From Bacillus gaemokensis (lineage in GTDB: Bacteria > Bacillota > Bacilli > Bacillales > Bacillaceae_G), in the NCBI RefSeq assembly GCF_001590835.1, contig NZ_LTAQ01000001.1, positions 20,356-84,355 of the forward strand: a DNA stretch of 64,000 bases, read 5' to 3'. Below are positions 37,747-48,120 of this stretch, one piece after another. Position 1 is the stretch's first letter. Every line of letters starts with the position of its first letter. Position numbers and translations under genes: made by a program. The notes under the pieces were generated by a model. That model was not told where the DNA came from. It worked only from the letters and a program-made list of their open reading frames with translations, and did not search any database.

Positions 37747-39021
37747 CTATTCTCCCTCCGTCCCGTGTAAAAAGTAAATCGTATCTAGTTCAATGTTATT
37801 GGCAACCTTTACAATTTCTTCTTTCGTAACACGTTCGATACCCGTTAACCATTCCTCTACCGGGCGCTTACGCTCTGCAATGACACCATGATAAAGCATC
37901 TCCACAAAACCACGCGGTGTATCAATCGCCTCTAAAATTTGATTTTGAATTACACTTTTTGTTTGATGAATCTCTTCCTCTGAAAAATCACCATTTTGCA
38001 TCGCTTTCATCTGCTCTTTAATAATCTCAACCGCTTTTTCATAGTTTTTCGCTTCAATACCTGACATAACAAAGAGCAGACCTTTATGACTTTCAAAACG
38101 CGATGCTGCATAATACGCTAAACTATTTTTTTCACGTACATTCACGAATAATTTAGAATGTGAAAATCCGCCAAATAAACCGTTAAACAACTGTAGTGCA
38201 AAATAATCTTCATCACGATACGTAATATATGTGCGATATCCAATATTCAACTTACTTTGCTTTAATTCTTGTTTTTCAACAATTTCTTTCTCTTCGTTAT
38301 TTCGTTTATGAAGAAGGACATTTTTTTCCTTCGACGTACGCATCGGGATTGAAAAATATTGACCAACAAGATTAACTGCATCTTCTGAAATGTCACCAAT
38401 AATATAAAGATCCATTTCATCTTCCGCTAACACTTGTTGATAATACTGATACAAACTTTTATTTGTAATAGAAGTGATGCGTTCCTTTTGTCCATTTGCA
38501 CTTAATCGATATGGTTCTACTTTACACATTTCTTCTATTAATCGTTCGTTGGCATATCGCATTTTATCATCATAAGTCGCTTCAATTCGCTGCAATAGTG
38601 CTCGTTTTTCACTTTCCACGATAGAATGTAAAAAACTATTTTCTTCTGTTGCCGGATGTAATACAATATCAGACAGCATAGAAAGCGCTTTTTCAAAAAG
38701 CGGTGGTGCATCCTGTAAATATGTTTCATTGGCAATGTCCACATAAATGGAGATGATATGATCTTCCCCCTTTTTGCTCACATCCACCGCTAGAGAAGAA
38801 CCGTATAATTCCTCTAAATATTGTCGAAGACGAATTACAGATGGTAATTTCTCTGTAGCACTTTGTAATACGTACGGTAATAAAGCACGTTCTGTCACTG
38901 TTTCTTCATTTAAAGGCGCTTTGAATCGAAATACAAATGTATTTGTTTTATATTTGTCTGTAGGAATCATATGTACTCGCAAACCACCTAGTTCATGCAT
39001 TTGCTGTTCCATCAGTTTCAT
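37747..39021 (-). CDS. ymfF: YmfF, inactive M16-family partner subunit
   Basis: A 424-residue M16-type protein whose N-terminal half lacks the HXXEH zinc motif (the region around LLPYVLQSATEKLPS has no His-Glu pair). It therefore looks like the non-catalytic, substrate-binding subunit. The C-terminal fold is well kept (LFNGLFGGFSHSKLFVNVRE, KNSLAYYAASRFESHKGLL). The ATG chosen follows AAAGGAGG; a start 14 codons earlier has no ribosome site. It is immediately followed by ymfH. Confidence 0.92.
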   Translation of the reverse strand: MKLMEQQMHELGGLRVHMIPTDKYKTNTFVFRFKAPLNEETVTERALLPYVLQSATEKLPSVIRLRQYLEELYGSSLAVDVSKKGEDHIISIYVDIANETYLQDAPPLFEKALSMLSDIVLHPATEENSFLHSIVESEKRALLQRIEATYDDKMRYANERLIEEMCKVEPYRLSANGQKERITSITNKSLYQYYQQVLAEDEMDLYIIGDISEDAVNLVGQYFSIPMRTSKEKNVLLHKRNNEEKEIVEKQELKQSKLNIGYRTYITYRDEDYFALQLFNGLFGGFSHSKLFVNVREKNSLAYYAASRFESHKGLLFVMSGIEAKNYEKAVEIIKEQMKAMQNGDFSEEEIHQTKSVIQNQILEAIDTPRGFVEMLYHGVIAERKRPVEEWLTGIERVTKEEIVKVANNIELDTIYFLHGTEGE

Positions 39022-39186
39022 TTTATAGCCCTCCTTTACATATGTAGGAATATTCCTCTTCAATATACAGTTTTTAGAAAAGAAAAAGCAACTTTTCTTC
39101 CTTATCTCCTTTACGTAATTTCCCTTCTAGTAGTTGACTAAGTGTAAAAGCAGGAAGTAATTTTCTGTATTAAACATATTCTATGT

Positions 39187-39218
39187 AAAAAAGCCCGCAC
39201 TAATGTGCGAGCTTTTTA
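39187..39218 (-). terminator. Intrinsic terminator of the nup operon
   Basis: AAAAAGC(c)CGCAC..GTGCG(a)GCTTTTT with T residues following on the minus strand, just past the nupQ stop. Confidence 0.85.
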
Positions 39219-39232
39219 TACTTTATCGATAC

Positions 39233-40192
39233 TTATCTTTTTCCTTTTTCATACGGTGTACCTAACGCTTTCGGAGCTTCCGAACGCCCTACAAAACCGA
39301 CAAGTGCTAAAATCGTGAACACATACGGTAATATTGTTAAGAAAACACTTGGGATTTGATCTAATACAGGAATTGTACCTCCTGTTACACTAAGTGATTG
39401 TGCAAAACCGAAAAATAACGCGGCACCAAGTGCACCAAGTGGATTCCATTTCCCAAAAATCATCGCAGCTAGTGCTAAGAAACCTTGTCCGGTAATCGTG
39501 GCACCCGAGAAGTTATTAGAAATTGACATCGCAAAAATCGCACCACCAACGCCGGCAAACGTTCCTGAAATACAAACAGCAATATAACGCATTTTATACA
39601 CATTAATCCCCATTGTATCTGCTGCCATTGGGTGCTCACCAACCGCACGCAATCGAAGGCCAAACGGCGTTTTATAAATAATGTACCAAACAACAAATGC
39701 TAAAATAATGGCAATATACGATGTTACTGGTACATTTGAGAAAAAGATTTTTCCGATAACTGGAATATCAGAAAGTCCTGGGACATCAATTTTTTCAATA
39801 CGATATTCAATAAAATCAGTTTGCCCTTTATCAAAAATCTTCTTAATTGCAAACACTGTTAAACCAAGAGCTAAAAAGTTAATCGCAACCCCACTTACAA
39901 CTTGATCTGCACGGAATGTAATTGACGCCACCGCATGAAGAAGTGCAAATAATCCACCGCCAATTGCCGCAAAGATAAGTGCAATCCAAGGAGTCATAGT
40001 CCCCCAAGTATCCCCCATCAATAGTGTTGTAACAACACCAATAAATGCACCGAATAGCATTAATCCTTCCAATGCGATATTTACAACACCAGAACGCTCA
40101 CTAAATACGCCACCTAGCGCCGTAAAAATAATCGGTGCTGCCGTATATAACGTACCCGTCACAAGAATGGCTAAAACATCTAGAAAACTCAT
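39233..40192 (-). CDS. nupQ: Guanosine ABC transporter permease NupQ
   Basis: A 319-residue inner-membrane permease of the branched-chain-type (BPD_transp_2) family, with about nine hydrophobic helices. Characteristic stretches are FTALGGVFSERSGVVNIALE at the start, RAVGEHPMAADTMGINVYKM near 195 and VGGAIFAMSISNNFSG. It completes the nucleoside importer with NupP; in B. subtilis NupNOPQ takes up guanosine and related nucleosides. The start is immediately adjacent to the nupP stop. It is the last gene before the terminator. Confidence 0.94.
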   Translation of the reverse strand: MSFLDVLAILVTGTLYTAAPIIFTALGGVFSERSGVVNIALEGLMLFGAFIGVVTTLLMGDTWGTMTPWIALIFAAIGGGLFALLHAVASITFRADQVVSGVAINFLALGLTVFAIKKIFDKGQTDFIEYRIEKIDVPGLSDIPVIGKIFFSNVPVTSYIAIILAFVVWYIIYKTPFGLRLRAVGEHPMAADTMGINVYKMRYIAVCISGTFAGVGGAIFAMSISNNFSGATITGQGFLALAAMIFGKWNPLGALGAALFFGFAQSLSVTGGTIPVLDQIPSVFLTILPYVFTILALVGFVGRSEAPKALGTPYEKGKR

Positions 40193-41251
40193 TTATTTCC
40201 CCTCCTTGCTCATACGTGTAAGCGCCCATCTTAAAACATAACTACATGCAACAAAGAAGATAATACACGCGATGATTACATTGATAAGCTCTGATGGAAC
40301 ATCTGCTTCAAAATTCATTTGTGGCGATGCACTTTTTAAACCACCAAATAGTAAAGCTGCAAGTAATATACCAAATGGATTATTTCCACCAAGAAGCGCT
40401 ACTGCAATCCCGTCAAACCCAATGCCCGTAAATGACGACATCGCTGTCATGCTTTGAAATGTCCCAAGACCTTCCATTGCGCCACCAATCCCTGCAAACG
40501 CCCCAGCGATTGTCATAGATAATACAACATTACGAGAGACTTTCATTCCCGCATATTGAGAAGCATGTGAGTTAAATCCAACTGATTTCAATTCATATCC
40601 TAAAGTTGTTCTATCTAATAAGAACCACATGAAAATTGCAACAACAATTGCTACAACAATTCCCCAGTGCAGACGAGAACCATCTGTCAAAGAAGATAAC
40701 CATTCTGAAGCTAATGAAGCACTTGACTGAACATCATAGGTTTTATCATTACCTTCATGTAAAAAACGCTTAATGATGTCATATGTAACATACAGTGCAA
40801 TATAATTCATCATAATCGTTACAATAACTTCATTTACTTTAAATTTCCCTTTCAAATAACCAGGAATAAATCCCCATAAGCCACCAACTACAGCCGCGAC
40901 TAAAATAGATAATGGAATATGAAGAAATCCAGGTAATGATACAGCATACCCAAACCAAACCGCTGCAAGCCAGCCTACTAACAACTGACCTTCTACTCCA
41001 ATATTAAATAGTCCTGTTCGAAATGCAAAAGCTACCGATAGCCCCGCAAGGATAAGTGGAATCATTGTACGAAGGGTCTCCCCAATTGCACTTGAGCTGC
41101 CAAACATGCCAGTCCAAAGTGCACCATAGCCAACTATTGGATCATATCCACTGACTAACATAACAATTGCTCCAACAAGTAAACCAAAAATAACGGATAG
41201 CACAGGCACTAAAATATTAATCGTTCGCTCCGTTAAAAACTTTTTAGCCAT
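40193..41251 (-). CDS. nupP: Guanosine ABC transporter permease NupP
   Basis: A 352-residue permease of the same family as NupQ. LAGLSVAFAFRTGLFNIGVE near residue 70 and LKSVGFNSHASQYAGMKVSR near 225 are the family blocks, and GIGFDGIAVALLGGNNPFGI near 285 follows. It carries a long extracytoplasmic loop (HEGNDKTYDVQSSASLASEW) absent from NupQ. Its first codons overlap the end of nupO by 8 bases, so translation is coupled. Confidence 0.94.
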   Translation of the reverse strand: MAKKFLTERTINILVPVLSVIFGLLVGAIVMLVSGYDPIVGYGALWTGMFGSSSAIGETLRTMIPLILAGLSVAFAFRTGLFNIGVEGQLLVGWLAAVWFGYAVSLPGFLHIPLSILVAAVVGGLWGFIPGYLKGKFKVNEVIVTIMMNYIALYVTYDIIKRFLHEGNDKTYDVQSSASLASEWLSSLTDGSRLHWGIVVAIVVAIFMWFLLDRTTLGYELKSVGFNSHASQYAGMKVSRNVVLSMTIAGAFAGIGGAMEGLGTFQSMTAMSSFTGIGFDGIAVALLGGNNPFGILLAALLFGGLKSASPQMNFEADVPSELINVIIACIIFFVACSYVLRWALTRMSKEGK

Positions 41252-42776
41252 TTATACCCACCTGCTCTTTCTCTGTTCCCCCAGCCATTAAAAGACCAAG
41301 CTGTTGTTCATTTGTTTCTTTTGCATCAACAATTGCTACGATTTTCCCTTCATAAATAACAGCAACACGGTCACTCACATTTAAAATTTCATCAAGTTCT
41401 AAAGATAAAAGAAGTACTGCTTTTTCTTTATCTCTCTGCTCAATTAATTTTTTATGAATAAATTCAATCGCCCCTACATCTAAACCACGTGTTGGCTGCG
41501 CTGCAATTAACAACTCAGGATCACGATCTACTTCACGCGCAATAATTGCTTTTTGTTGGTTTCCACCAGATAAAGCACGAGCCAATGTTTGATCACTTGG
41601 TGTACGCACATCAAACTGCTCAATAAGCTCTTTTGCTTTTTGTGTAATTTTACTAAAATTTAAAATCCCCTTATTTGAAAATGGATTTTTATAATATGTT
41701 TGTAGAACAATATTATCTCTAACAGAAAAATCAAGAACGAGCCCATGCTTATGACGATCTTCTGGAATATGACCGATTCCTTCTTCTGTAATACGTCTAA
41801 CTGGCCAGTTTGTTATTTCTTTCCCCTTAATTGTAATAGAACCTGACTCAACTTTTCGTAAACCAGTAATTGCTTCTATTAATTCGCTTTGTCCATTCCC
41901 ATCAATCCCTGCAATACCAACAATTTCTCCTGCACGAACAGTTAAGTCAAGGCCTTTTACAGCAGGTAATTGACGTGCATCATGAACAACAAGATTTGCA
42001 ATAGAAAGTACATCTTCCTTTGGCTTCGCGTCTAATTTTTCTGTTTTAAAATTCACTTGACGTCCGACCATTAGTTCTGCAAGTTTATGTTCATCTGTAT
42101 TTGCAACGTCAACTGTTCCGATTCCCTTCCCTTTACGAATAATCGTACAACGATCACAAACTTCCATAATCTCTTTTAACTTATGTGTAATAAGAATAAT
42201 AGACTTACCTTCTTGCACAAGCTTTTTCATAATTTGAATTAATTCATGGATTTCTTGAGGTGTTAATACTGCTGTCGGCTCATCGAATATTAAAATTTCT
42301 GCTCCGCGATAAAGCGTTTTTAAAATTTCAACACGTTGCTGCATACCAACCGAAATATCTTCAATTTTCGCATATGGGTCTACCGCTAAACCATATTGCT
42401 CCGATAATTGTTTAATTTCTTTTGCAGCTTCTTCAACAGCAATCTTTCCTTTTTTTTTCGGTTCATTCCCAAGAATAATATTCTCGGTAACTGTAAAATT
42501 ATGAACTAACATAAAGTGCTGATGAACCATCCCAATACCAAGATCATTTGCAACGTTAGGATTCGTAATTTTTACAGCATTCTCTTTAATCTTAATTTCT
42601 CCCTGCTCCGGTTGGTACAAACCAAAAAGAACGTTCATTAACGTTGACTTCCCCGCACCATTTTCTCCGAGTAAAGCATGTATTTCTCCCTGTTTTACTT
42701 GCAGCGTAATATTATCGTTCGCTACAATGCCTGGGAATACTTTTGTAATATTATTCATCTCAATTACGTATTCCAT
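41244..42776 (-). CDS. nupO: Guanosine ABC transporter ATP-binding protein NupO
   Basis: A 510-residue protein with two ABC ATPase domains, as in sugar/nucleoside importers. Domain 1 is intact: Walker A GENGAGKST near 37, signature ISVGMQQRVEI, Walker B ILIFDEPTAVLTP. Domain 2 has a degenerate Walker A (GIDGNGQSE near 290) and LSGGNQQKAIIAREV with AAQPTRGLDVGA. The degenerate second P-loop is typical of this subfamily. It follows nupN after about 100 bases containing a perfect hairpin and starts behind AAAAGGAGG. Confidence 0.95.
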   Translation of the reverse strand: MEYVIEMNNITKVFPGIVANDNITLQVKQGEIHALLGENGAGKSTLMNVLFGLYQPEQGEIKIKENAVKITNPNVANDLGIGMVHQHFMLVHNFTVTENIILGNEPKKKGKIAVEEAAKEIKQLSEQYGLAVDPYAKIEDISVGMQQRVEILKTLYRGAEILIFDEPTAVLTPQEIHELIQIMKKLVQEGKSIILITHKLKEIMEVCDRCTIIRKGKGIGTVDVANTDEHKLAELMVGRQVNFKTEKLDAKPKEDVLSIANLVVHDARQLPAVKGLDLTVRAGEIVGIAGIDGNGQSELIEAITGLRKVESGSITIKGKEITNWPVRRITEEGIGHIPEDRHKHGLVLDFSVRDNIVLQTYYKNPFSNKGILNFSKITQKAKELIEQFDVRTPSDQTLARALSGGNQQKAIIAREVDRDPELLIAAQPTRGLDVGAIEFIHKKLIEQRDKEKAVLLLSLELDEILNVSDRVAVIYEGKIVAIVDAKETNEQQLGLLMAGGTEKEQVGING

Positions 42777-42841
42777 TTTGTTCCTCCTTTTAGCAGGGAA
42801 CCGTCCCCTATTGCACTCTATTAAAAGTAACTTTATATATA

Positions 42842-42870
42842 CAAAGGTTAGTTCTAAGAACTAACCTTTG
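42842..42870 (-). terminator. Perfect hairpin between nupN and nupO
   Basis: CAAAGGTTAGTTCT and its exact complement form a 14-bp stem right after the nupN stop, without a following T tract. It is more likely an mRNA-stabilising or processing element or partial terminator that keeps the binding protein more abundant than the membrane subunits. Confidence 0.6.
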
Positions 42871-42881
42871 CTATTTCTCTA

Positions 42882-43958
42882 TTATTTCTTAAGAGAAGCT
42901 TCGTATTCTTTGTACTCTTTATCAGTAGCAGGTACTTTAATTTCGCCAGCCGTAATTTTCTTTTCAAGCTCTTCTACTTTAGTTAAGATTTCTGGGTTTA
43001 CTTTTTTCACATTATCAGTTGTTTTTGCAATACCAATACCGTCATCTTTCAAACCAAACTCTTCGATTTTTCCGCCTTTTAATTTACCTTCTTTTGCTTC
43101 TTGTGCTACTTTTTGAACCGCAATGTCAACGCGTTTTACCATAGAAGTTAATGTTACGTTTTCAGGCATACCTTCCTGGTTTTGATCACGGTCAACACCA
43201 ATTACCCAAACATTTTCACCTTTTTTCTTACGGTTTTTAGCTTCAGTAAACACGCCGTTCCCAGTACCACCAGCAGCATGATAAATCACGTCTACTCCTT
43301 GTCCGTACATTGCTGATGCAAGGACAGTACCTTTTTCAGGTTTATCAAATGCTTCTGCATACTCAGATACAATCTCAACGTTTGGATTAACAGCTTTAGC
43401 ACCAGCTTTAAATCCATTCTCAAACTTACTAATTAAATCACTCTTCATTCCACCAACAAACCCAACTTTATTTGTTTTCGTCGACATCGCTGCTACTGCA
43501 CCTACAAGGAATGACCCTTCATGATCCTTAAATGTAATACTTGTTACATTCGGTTCTTTTACTACAGTATCTACAATCGCAAACTGTTGTTTTGGAAACT
43601 CTTTTGCAACGTCTCCAATTGCTTTTTCTAATTTATAGCCAATACCAAAAGATAAATCATACTTATCTTTTGCGAATTTCTTTAAGTTTGGAATATAATC
43701 GGCTTCTTTTTCAGACTGAAGGTAACGATAGTTCGTTTTTTCTTTTAACCCATTATCTTTACCGAATTTTTGTAACCCTTCCCAAGAGGATTGGTTAAAT
43801 GATTTATCATCAACGCCCCCAACGTCTGTAACCATACCTACTTTAATATTTTTTTCCTCTTTTTTATCCCCACTTGCCTTATCCGAATTACCACATGCAC
43901 CTAACACTGTACTCGCCGCTAACGTTAATGATAATAAAAGACCTGTTTTTTTCTTCAT
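42882..43958 (-). CDS. nupN: Guanosine-binding lipoprotein NupN (BMP family)
   Basis: A 358-residue surface lipoprotein, the substrate-binding component of NupNOPQ. The signal peptide with lipobox LGAC gives lipidation at Cys21. The BMP/Med-family domain follows: KVGMVTDVGGVDDKSFNQSS, KVGFVGGMKSDLISKFENGF, and VDVIYHAAGGTGNGVFTEAK near 225. BMP-family proteins bind purine nucleosides. It lies downstream of ymfC and a guanine-type riboswitch, which supports a purine nucleoside ligand. Confidence 0.94.
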   Translation of the reverse strand: MKKKTGLLLSLTLAASTVLGACGNSDKASGDKKEEKNIKVGMVTDVGGVDDKSFNQSSWEGLQKFGKDNGLKEKTNYRYLQSEKEADYIPNLKKFAKDKYDLSFGIGYKLEKAIGDVAKEFPKQQFAIVDTVVKEPNVTSITFKDHEGSFLVGAVAAMSTKTNKVGFVGGMKSDLISKFENGFKAGAKAVNPNVEIVSEYAEAFDKPEKGTVLASAMYGQGVDVIYHAAGGTGNGVFTEAKNRKKKGENVWVIGVDRDQNQEGMPENVTLTSMVKRVDIAVQKVAQEAKEGKLKGGKIEEFGLKDDGIGIAKTTDNVKKVNPEILTKVEELEKKITAGEIKVPATDKEYKEYEASLKK

Positions 43959-44047
43959 ACTAGAAACCCCTCCTAAATGATATATCTATCTATTAATATG
44001 CTAGTGTCCGTTCCTTCTTGCTGTCACCTCCCTAACAAGAAACTTTA

Positions 44048-44773
44048 TTACATACGTTTTCGTAATACGTGGAAGCTAAATTTATCTGCTCTAAAATAAT
44101 TAATAGAATATAAGATTGGTTCATCATTTTGATCATAGTGCATTTGCTTTAAAATCAGCAGTGCCGTTTCTGGCTCACATTGTAAGATTGGTGAGATTTT
44201 TGGATGATAACCAATTGGTTCAATATGAGCAACCGCATATGTAATGCGTTTGTGCGTATTATTATGTATCACTGTAAGAAGCGATTCTTCATTGTATTCC
44301 GATAAATCCGGCAATACTTCCTTCGCTAACTTATCAATGCAGTAAACAACAGGTTCCCCATCTGCTGTACGAACACGCTCAATCATTACTGCCTCAAAGC
44401 CTTCTTCACTATTAAACTTTTCTTTTTCTTCTTCTGTTAAACTCGTAGTAGATGATGATAAAAAGATTGTTCCCGGTGCTTTCCCCACACTAGAAATCAT
44501 ATCTGTAATACTAGAAAGCTGTTCAATTCCAGAAGAAAATAAAGGTTTTGCATTCACAAAAGTACCAACACCATGTCTACGAATTACAACATTTTCTTCT
44601 TCTAAAATACGCAATGCTTCACGCAAAGTCGCTCTACTTACGCCGAGTTCTTTCGCTAAATCAAACTCTGAAGGCAATTTTTGCTTTTCTTTATATGCCC
44701 CGCTTTTGATTTTTTCTTTAATGTGATCGATTACCCGTAAATATAAGTGTCGACTATCGGATTTAACTGACAT
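44048..44773 (-). CDS. ymfC: GntR-family regulator YmfC
   Basis: A 241-residue HutC-subfamily GntR regulator. The winged helix lies at about residues 10-72 ([52 protein letters not shown]). A UTRA ligand-binding domain occupies about 95-240 ([20 protein letters not shown]). The ATG chosen lies 5 bases after GGGGGAG; longer frames extend into leader RNA. It lies between a guanine-class riboswitch and nupN, so it is probably controlled by purine and may regulate nearby genes. The ligand is unknown. Confidence 0.9.
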   Translation of the reverse strand: MSVKSDSRHLYLRVIDHIKEKIKSGAYKEKQKLPSEFDLAKELGVSRATLREALRILEEENVVIRRHGVGTFVNAKPLFSSGIEQLSSITDMISSVGKAPGTIFLSSSTTSLTEEEKEKFNSEEGFEAVMIERVRTADGEPVVYCIDKLAKEVLPDLSEYNEESLLTVIHNNTHKRITYAVAHIEPIGYHPKISPILQCEPETALLILKQMHYDQNDEPILYSINYFRADKFSFHVLRKRM

Positions 44774-44935
44774 AAGACTCCCCCGCATTCCAATTATTCG
44801 ACCTCTGATGTAAGACTTCTTTTCTCTTTTTTCAGCCAACAACATAGTATAAATTACGTAATACTAAAATAAACCGTAATTTGTCGAACAAATGTTAATA
44901 ATTTTTCAAAACGAAATTTTCTATCTTTATTTCAT

Positions 44936-44990
44936 AAAAAAAACTTCGCGCCAAAACATTCCTCATATAGAGAAAAAGTTCGGCACAAAG
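44936..44990 (-). terminator. Riboswitch expression-platform terminator
   Basis: On the minus strand CTTTGTGCCGAAC pairs (with G-U pairs) with GTTTTGGCGCGAAG and is followed by eight T. It lies 32 bases downstream of the purine aptamer, the usual layout for transcriptional control by ligand-stabilised termination. Confidence 0.85.
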
Positions 44991-45021
44991 ATCCCTTACA
45001 TCCTTTGTTACACACTTTTCC

Positions 45022-45090
45022 CCTCATAGTCCAGCAATTCATGGTTGCCAGGTAGAAACTTATGGACCTTATCTCCAAGATTATATGAGG
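45022..45090 (-). promoter_or_regulatory. Guanine-class purine riboswitch aptamer
   Basis: Read on the minus strand, P1 is CCTCATA/TATGAGG (7 bp, perfect). P2 has the loop GATAAGG. The core AAGTTTCTACC is intact. P3 (TGGCAA/TTGCTG) closes a 7-base loop, CCATGAA. The junction strand reads GGACTATG; the C where adenine riboswitches have T marks the guanine class. A terminator follows at once. The downstream genes are ymfC and the guanosine importer nupNOPQ, so high guanine should switch the importer off. Confidence 0.92.
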
Positions 45091-45275
45091 CAGTGATTCT
45101 TTTCGAAGTAATCGTACCACCTGCTCCCATATGTGTCAACACAATTCAACAATTTCCCACAATAAATATCGAACGTTTTTTAAAACAACATTAAAAGCAT
45201 TCGTATTCTAAAGAATTTACATAAAATGAAAACCCTTTCTTTATTGATATATATAGTATAAAAAAAATACCATAT

Positions 45276-45310
45276 AAAAAAGACCAACTGTAAACAATTG
45301 GTCTTTTTTA
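45276..45310 (-). terminator. Intrinsic terminator of spoIIIE
   Basis: AAAAAGACCAA..TTGGTCTTTTT overlapping the end of spoIIIE and followed by T on the minus strand. Confidence 0.85.
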
Positions 45311-47701
45311 TTAAGAACTTTTTTCTTGTATATCTGTAATCAATACTTCTCTCGGTTTACTACCTTCATAAGGCCCAACTACACCGTTCATCTCCATCGC
45401 ATCAATCAAACGTGCCGCGCGTGTATATCCTACTCTGAATCTACGTTGTAACATAGAAACAGAAGCCGTTTTCATTTCTACAACGAGCTGAACTGCTTCA
45501 TCATATAATTCATCTTCTACTTCCTGTTTTGTTTCTGGTACATCTTGCGGAATCATGTCTTCTTGATATTGCGCCTTTTGTTGTGCAACAACATATTCCA
45601 CAACTCGTTCCACTTCATCATCTGATAAAAATGCACCTTGTACACGAACTGGTTTCGATGCACCAATCGGGATGAATAGCATATCTCCTCGCCCTAATAA
45701 TTTCTCAGCGCCACCGCCATCAAGAATTGTTCGAGAATCAGTTTGCGAAGAAACGGCAAACGCAATACGAGATGGAATATTTGCTTTAATAACACCTGTA
45801 ATAACATCAACAGATGGGCGCTGCGTCGCGATAATCAAATGGATACCGGCAGCACGTGCCATCTGTGCTAAACGCATAATCGCATCTTCTACATCCGAAG
45901 AAGCAACCATCATTAAATCAGCTAACTCGTCCACAATAACAACAATATACGGAAGTTCTGGTTGCTTTGCTTCTGATTGATCATTATGATTTCTAATATA
46001 TTCGTTATACCCTTCAATATTACGCGTTCCACTATGAGCAAACAATTCATAACGACGCTCCATTTCACTTACAACCTTTTTCAAAGCTTGTGATGCTTTT
46101 TTCGGATCCGTTACGACAGGCGTTAATAGATGTGGCACACCATTGTATACATTTAACTCTACCATTTTCGGATCAATCATCATTAATTTTACTTCATGTG
46201 GTTTCGCACGCATTAAAATACTAACGATAATACCATTAATACACACACTCTTTCCACTACCAGTCGCTCCAGCTACTAATAAATGAGGCATCTTATTCAA
46301 ACGTGCTAATACTGCTTCCCCAGTAATATCACGTCCAAGACCAATTAATAATTTTTCTTCCGGATGATTGTTTGCTTTCGAATCAAGCACTTCTCTAAGT
46401 GTTACCATAGAAACCTCTGAATTCGGAACTTCAATCCCCACCGCTGATTTCCCAGGAATAGGTGCTTCAATCCGAATATCTTTCGCAGCTAAAGCAAGCG
46501 CTAAATCATCACTCAAACTAACAATTTTACTTACTTTCACCCCCATGTCGGGATACACTTCATACTTCGTAACCGCAGGTCCCATATGCACTTTCGTTAC
46601 TTTGGCTTTTACCCCAAAGCTTTGGAAAGTACGTTCCAACTTACGAGCATTTTCATAAATTTTCTCATTTTCATTTGTAACTTGCTTATTTTTTGGAAAC
46701 TTCAATATATCGATAAAAGGAAGCTTATAATCCTTATTTTCCACATTTGAAAATTGCATCGGAGGTACTTTCGTTTGTCCTTCTAGAGATTCAACTATCT
46801 TTTCGCCTCGTTTTTTTATCGGCTCTTCTTTTTCTGCAGATGGAATCTCCTCCATAACAGGCGATGCAATCAAATCATCAACAATTTCATTTTCCTGTTC
46901 TTTATCCTTTTCTTCACTTACCGGATAATTCTCTGTAAAATTTGAAATGATTGGCGGTCCAATTTCTATTTCTTCTACCGGTTCAACGATTTCTTCTTGC
47001 ACATCATGGCGTTCACTACGACTGCGTCTTGGTGTCTTTTTCTTTTCTGTTTGCTCAACTGCACGCTTAGATCTCCAGTCTTTGTAATCACCTTGCAGCA
47101 CCTGAAATTGACTTCTAAGTATTCTTCCCACCGGAGCTAGTACTTCTCCAATATGCTTATTTGTAATACAAAGTACACCAAGAATAACTAAAATAATTCC
47201 GATGATATAAGCCCCTACTTCATCAAATAAAAAATAGAAGGTTGCAAACATAAGGGCCCCAAACATACCACCGCCTAAATGGACAGTATCAGCACCCTTC
47301 TTCATTTCAAGAAAGAACATATCTTTTGTACTAACAATCACAGATGTATTTTCTACTGCACCATCTTTTGTAAGAAGGTTAAATAATGTAATATGACTAA
47401 ACATTAATATCGCTAACACAATTAAATATACACCGATTAATCGTTTATTTAAAAGATTCGGCCATGCACGCTTTATAACAAATGCAATTGATAAAGCAAT
47501 TACACCTAATACACCAATTATGTACCATTCACCAAAGAAAAAGCGGAAAAATAACACAAACGATTTTCCTACAACACCTAGCTGTAAAATTGTAATGATT
47601 GAAAGTGCAAAAAGAGTCAATCCGACGATTTCGTAATACAAAGTTGGCTTTATTGTACGTCTTGCTTTTGCCTTCGTCCCTCTTTGCTTTTGTTTTGCCA
47701 T
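45311..47701 (-). CDS. spoIIIE: DNA translocase SpoIIIE (FtsK family)
   Basis: SpoIIIE pumps the chromosome into the forespore through the closing septum. The 796 residues show four N-terminal membrane helices (about 25-180), a charged linker (about 220-330), the motor domain with Walker [10 protein letters not shown] near 470 and Walker [13 protein letters not shown] near 590, [20 protein letters not shown], and the DNA-reading gamma domain at the end ([20 protein letters not shown]). The ATG chosen follows GAGGTGAAG and gives a length close to the B. subtilis protein; an upstream in-frame extension lacks a ribosome site. Confidence 0.96.
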   Translation of the reverse strand: MAKQKQRGTKAKARRTIKPTLYYEIVGLTLFALSIITILQLGVVGKSFVLFFRFFFGEWYIIGVLGVIALSIAFVIKRAWPNLLNKRLIGVYLIVLAILMFSHITLFNLLTKDGAVENTSVIVSTKDMFFLEMKKGADTVHLGGGMFGALMFATFYFLFDEVGAYIIGIILVILGVLCITNKHIGEVLAPVGRILRSQFQVLQGDYKDWRSKRAVEQTEKKKTPRRSRSERHDVQEEIVEPVEEIEIGPPIISNFTENYPVSEEKDKEQENEIVDDLIASPVMEEIPSAEKEEPIKKRGEKIVESLEGQTKVPPMQFSNVENKDYKLPFIDILKFPKNKQVTNENEKIYENARKLERTFQSFGVKAKVTKVHMGPAVTKYEVYPDMGVKVSKIVSLSDDLALALAAKDIRIEAPIPGKSAVGIEVPNSEVSMVTLREVLDSKANNHPEEKLLIGLGRDITGEAVLARLNKMPHLLVAGATGSGKSVCINGIIVSILMRAKPHEVKLMMIDPKMVELNVYNGVPHLLTPVVTDPKKASQALKKVVSEMERRYELFAHSGTRNIEGYNEYIRNHNDQSEAKQPELPYIVVIVDELADLMMVASSDVEDAIMRLAQMARAAGIHLIIATQRPSVDVITGVIKANIPSRIAFAVSSQTDSRTILDGGGAEKLLGRGDMLFIPIGASKPVRVQGAFLSDDEVERVVEYVVAQQKAQYQEDMIPQDVPETKQEVEDELYDEAVQLVVEMKTASVSMLQRRFRVGYTRAARLIDAMEMNGVVGPYEGSKPREVLITDIQEKSS

Positions 47702-47913
47702 TTCTTCACCTCGCGTTCCATAAATTAGGTGAAACTTATCATTTCTTAAATATTTCACCTACATATGATTTGTTTCATTTTTTAATCTCTTCACCTTCTA
47801 TTTTTACACTTCCTGTAAAATGTCAAATAAACAGAAGAAAGCAGCCTAATCATGGCTGCTCAACCGTCTTGTTTTTTATATTATACCATAGCTTCTAAAC
47901 AAAATCCTGCTTT

Positions 47914-48120
47914 TTACTCAAAGGTGATTTTCTGTCCTGGCTCATATTGCAAGTAGTGGGCTGGATTTGTACTTAATATACGCACAACGGAATAACATTG
48001 ATTACTTTGTTCAGAAACAACCATCTCTACGCCATTGACATTCACGATTTGTTCCCTTTCACATTGCGAATAATCAGCTGGATAAATAAGTTGCTCCGGC
48101 ATAATCGTATATAAAATCAT
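47914..48120 (-). CDS. ylzJ: YlzJ-like small protein
   Basis: A 68-residue protein of unknown function conserved between tepA and spoIIIE in Bacillus. It begins [20 protein letters not shown] and ends [14 protein letters not shown], as in YlzJ. Its ATG overlaps the tepA stop by four bases, so translation is coupled. No membrane segment or signal peptide is present. Confidence 0.85.
   Translation of the reverse strand: MILYTIMPEQLIYPADYSQCEREQIVNVNGVEMVVSEQSNQCYSVVRILSTNPAHYLQYEPGQKITFE

Noticed and set aside
38500-38745. A frame inside ymfF suggesting an internal small gene
   Set aside because: It is one of many out-of-frame shadows of a conserved gene, with no ribosome site.
44932-45120. 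A 62-codon minus-strand frame upstream of ymfC
   Set aside because: It lies across a guanine riboswitch and its terminator, so the conserved bases are RNA structure, not codons.
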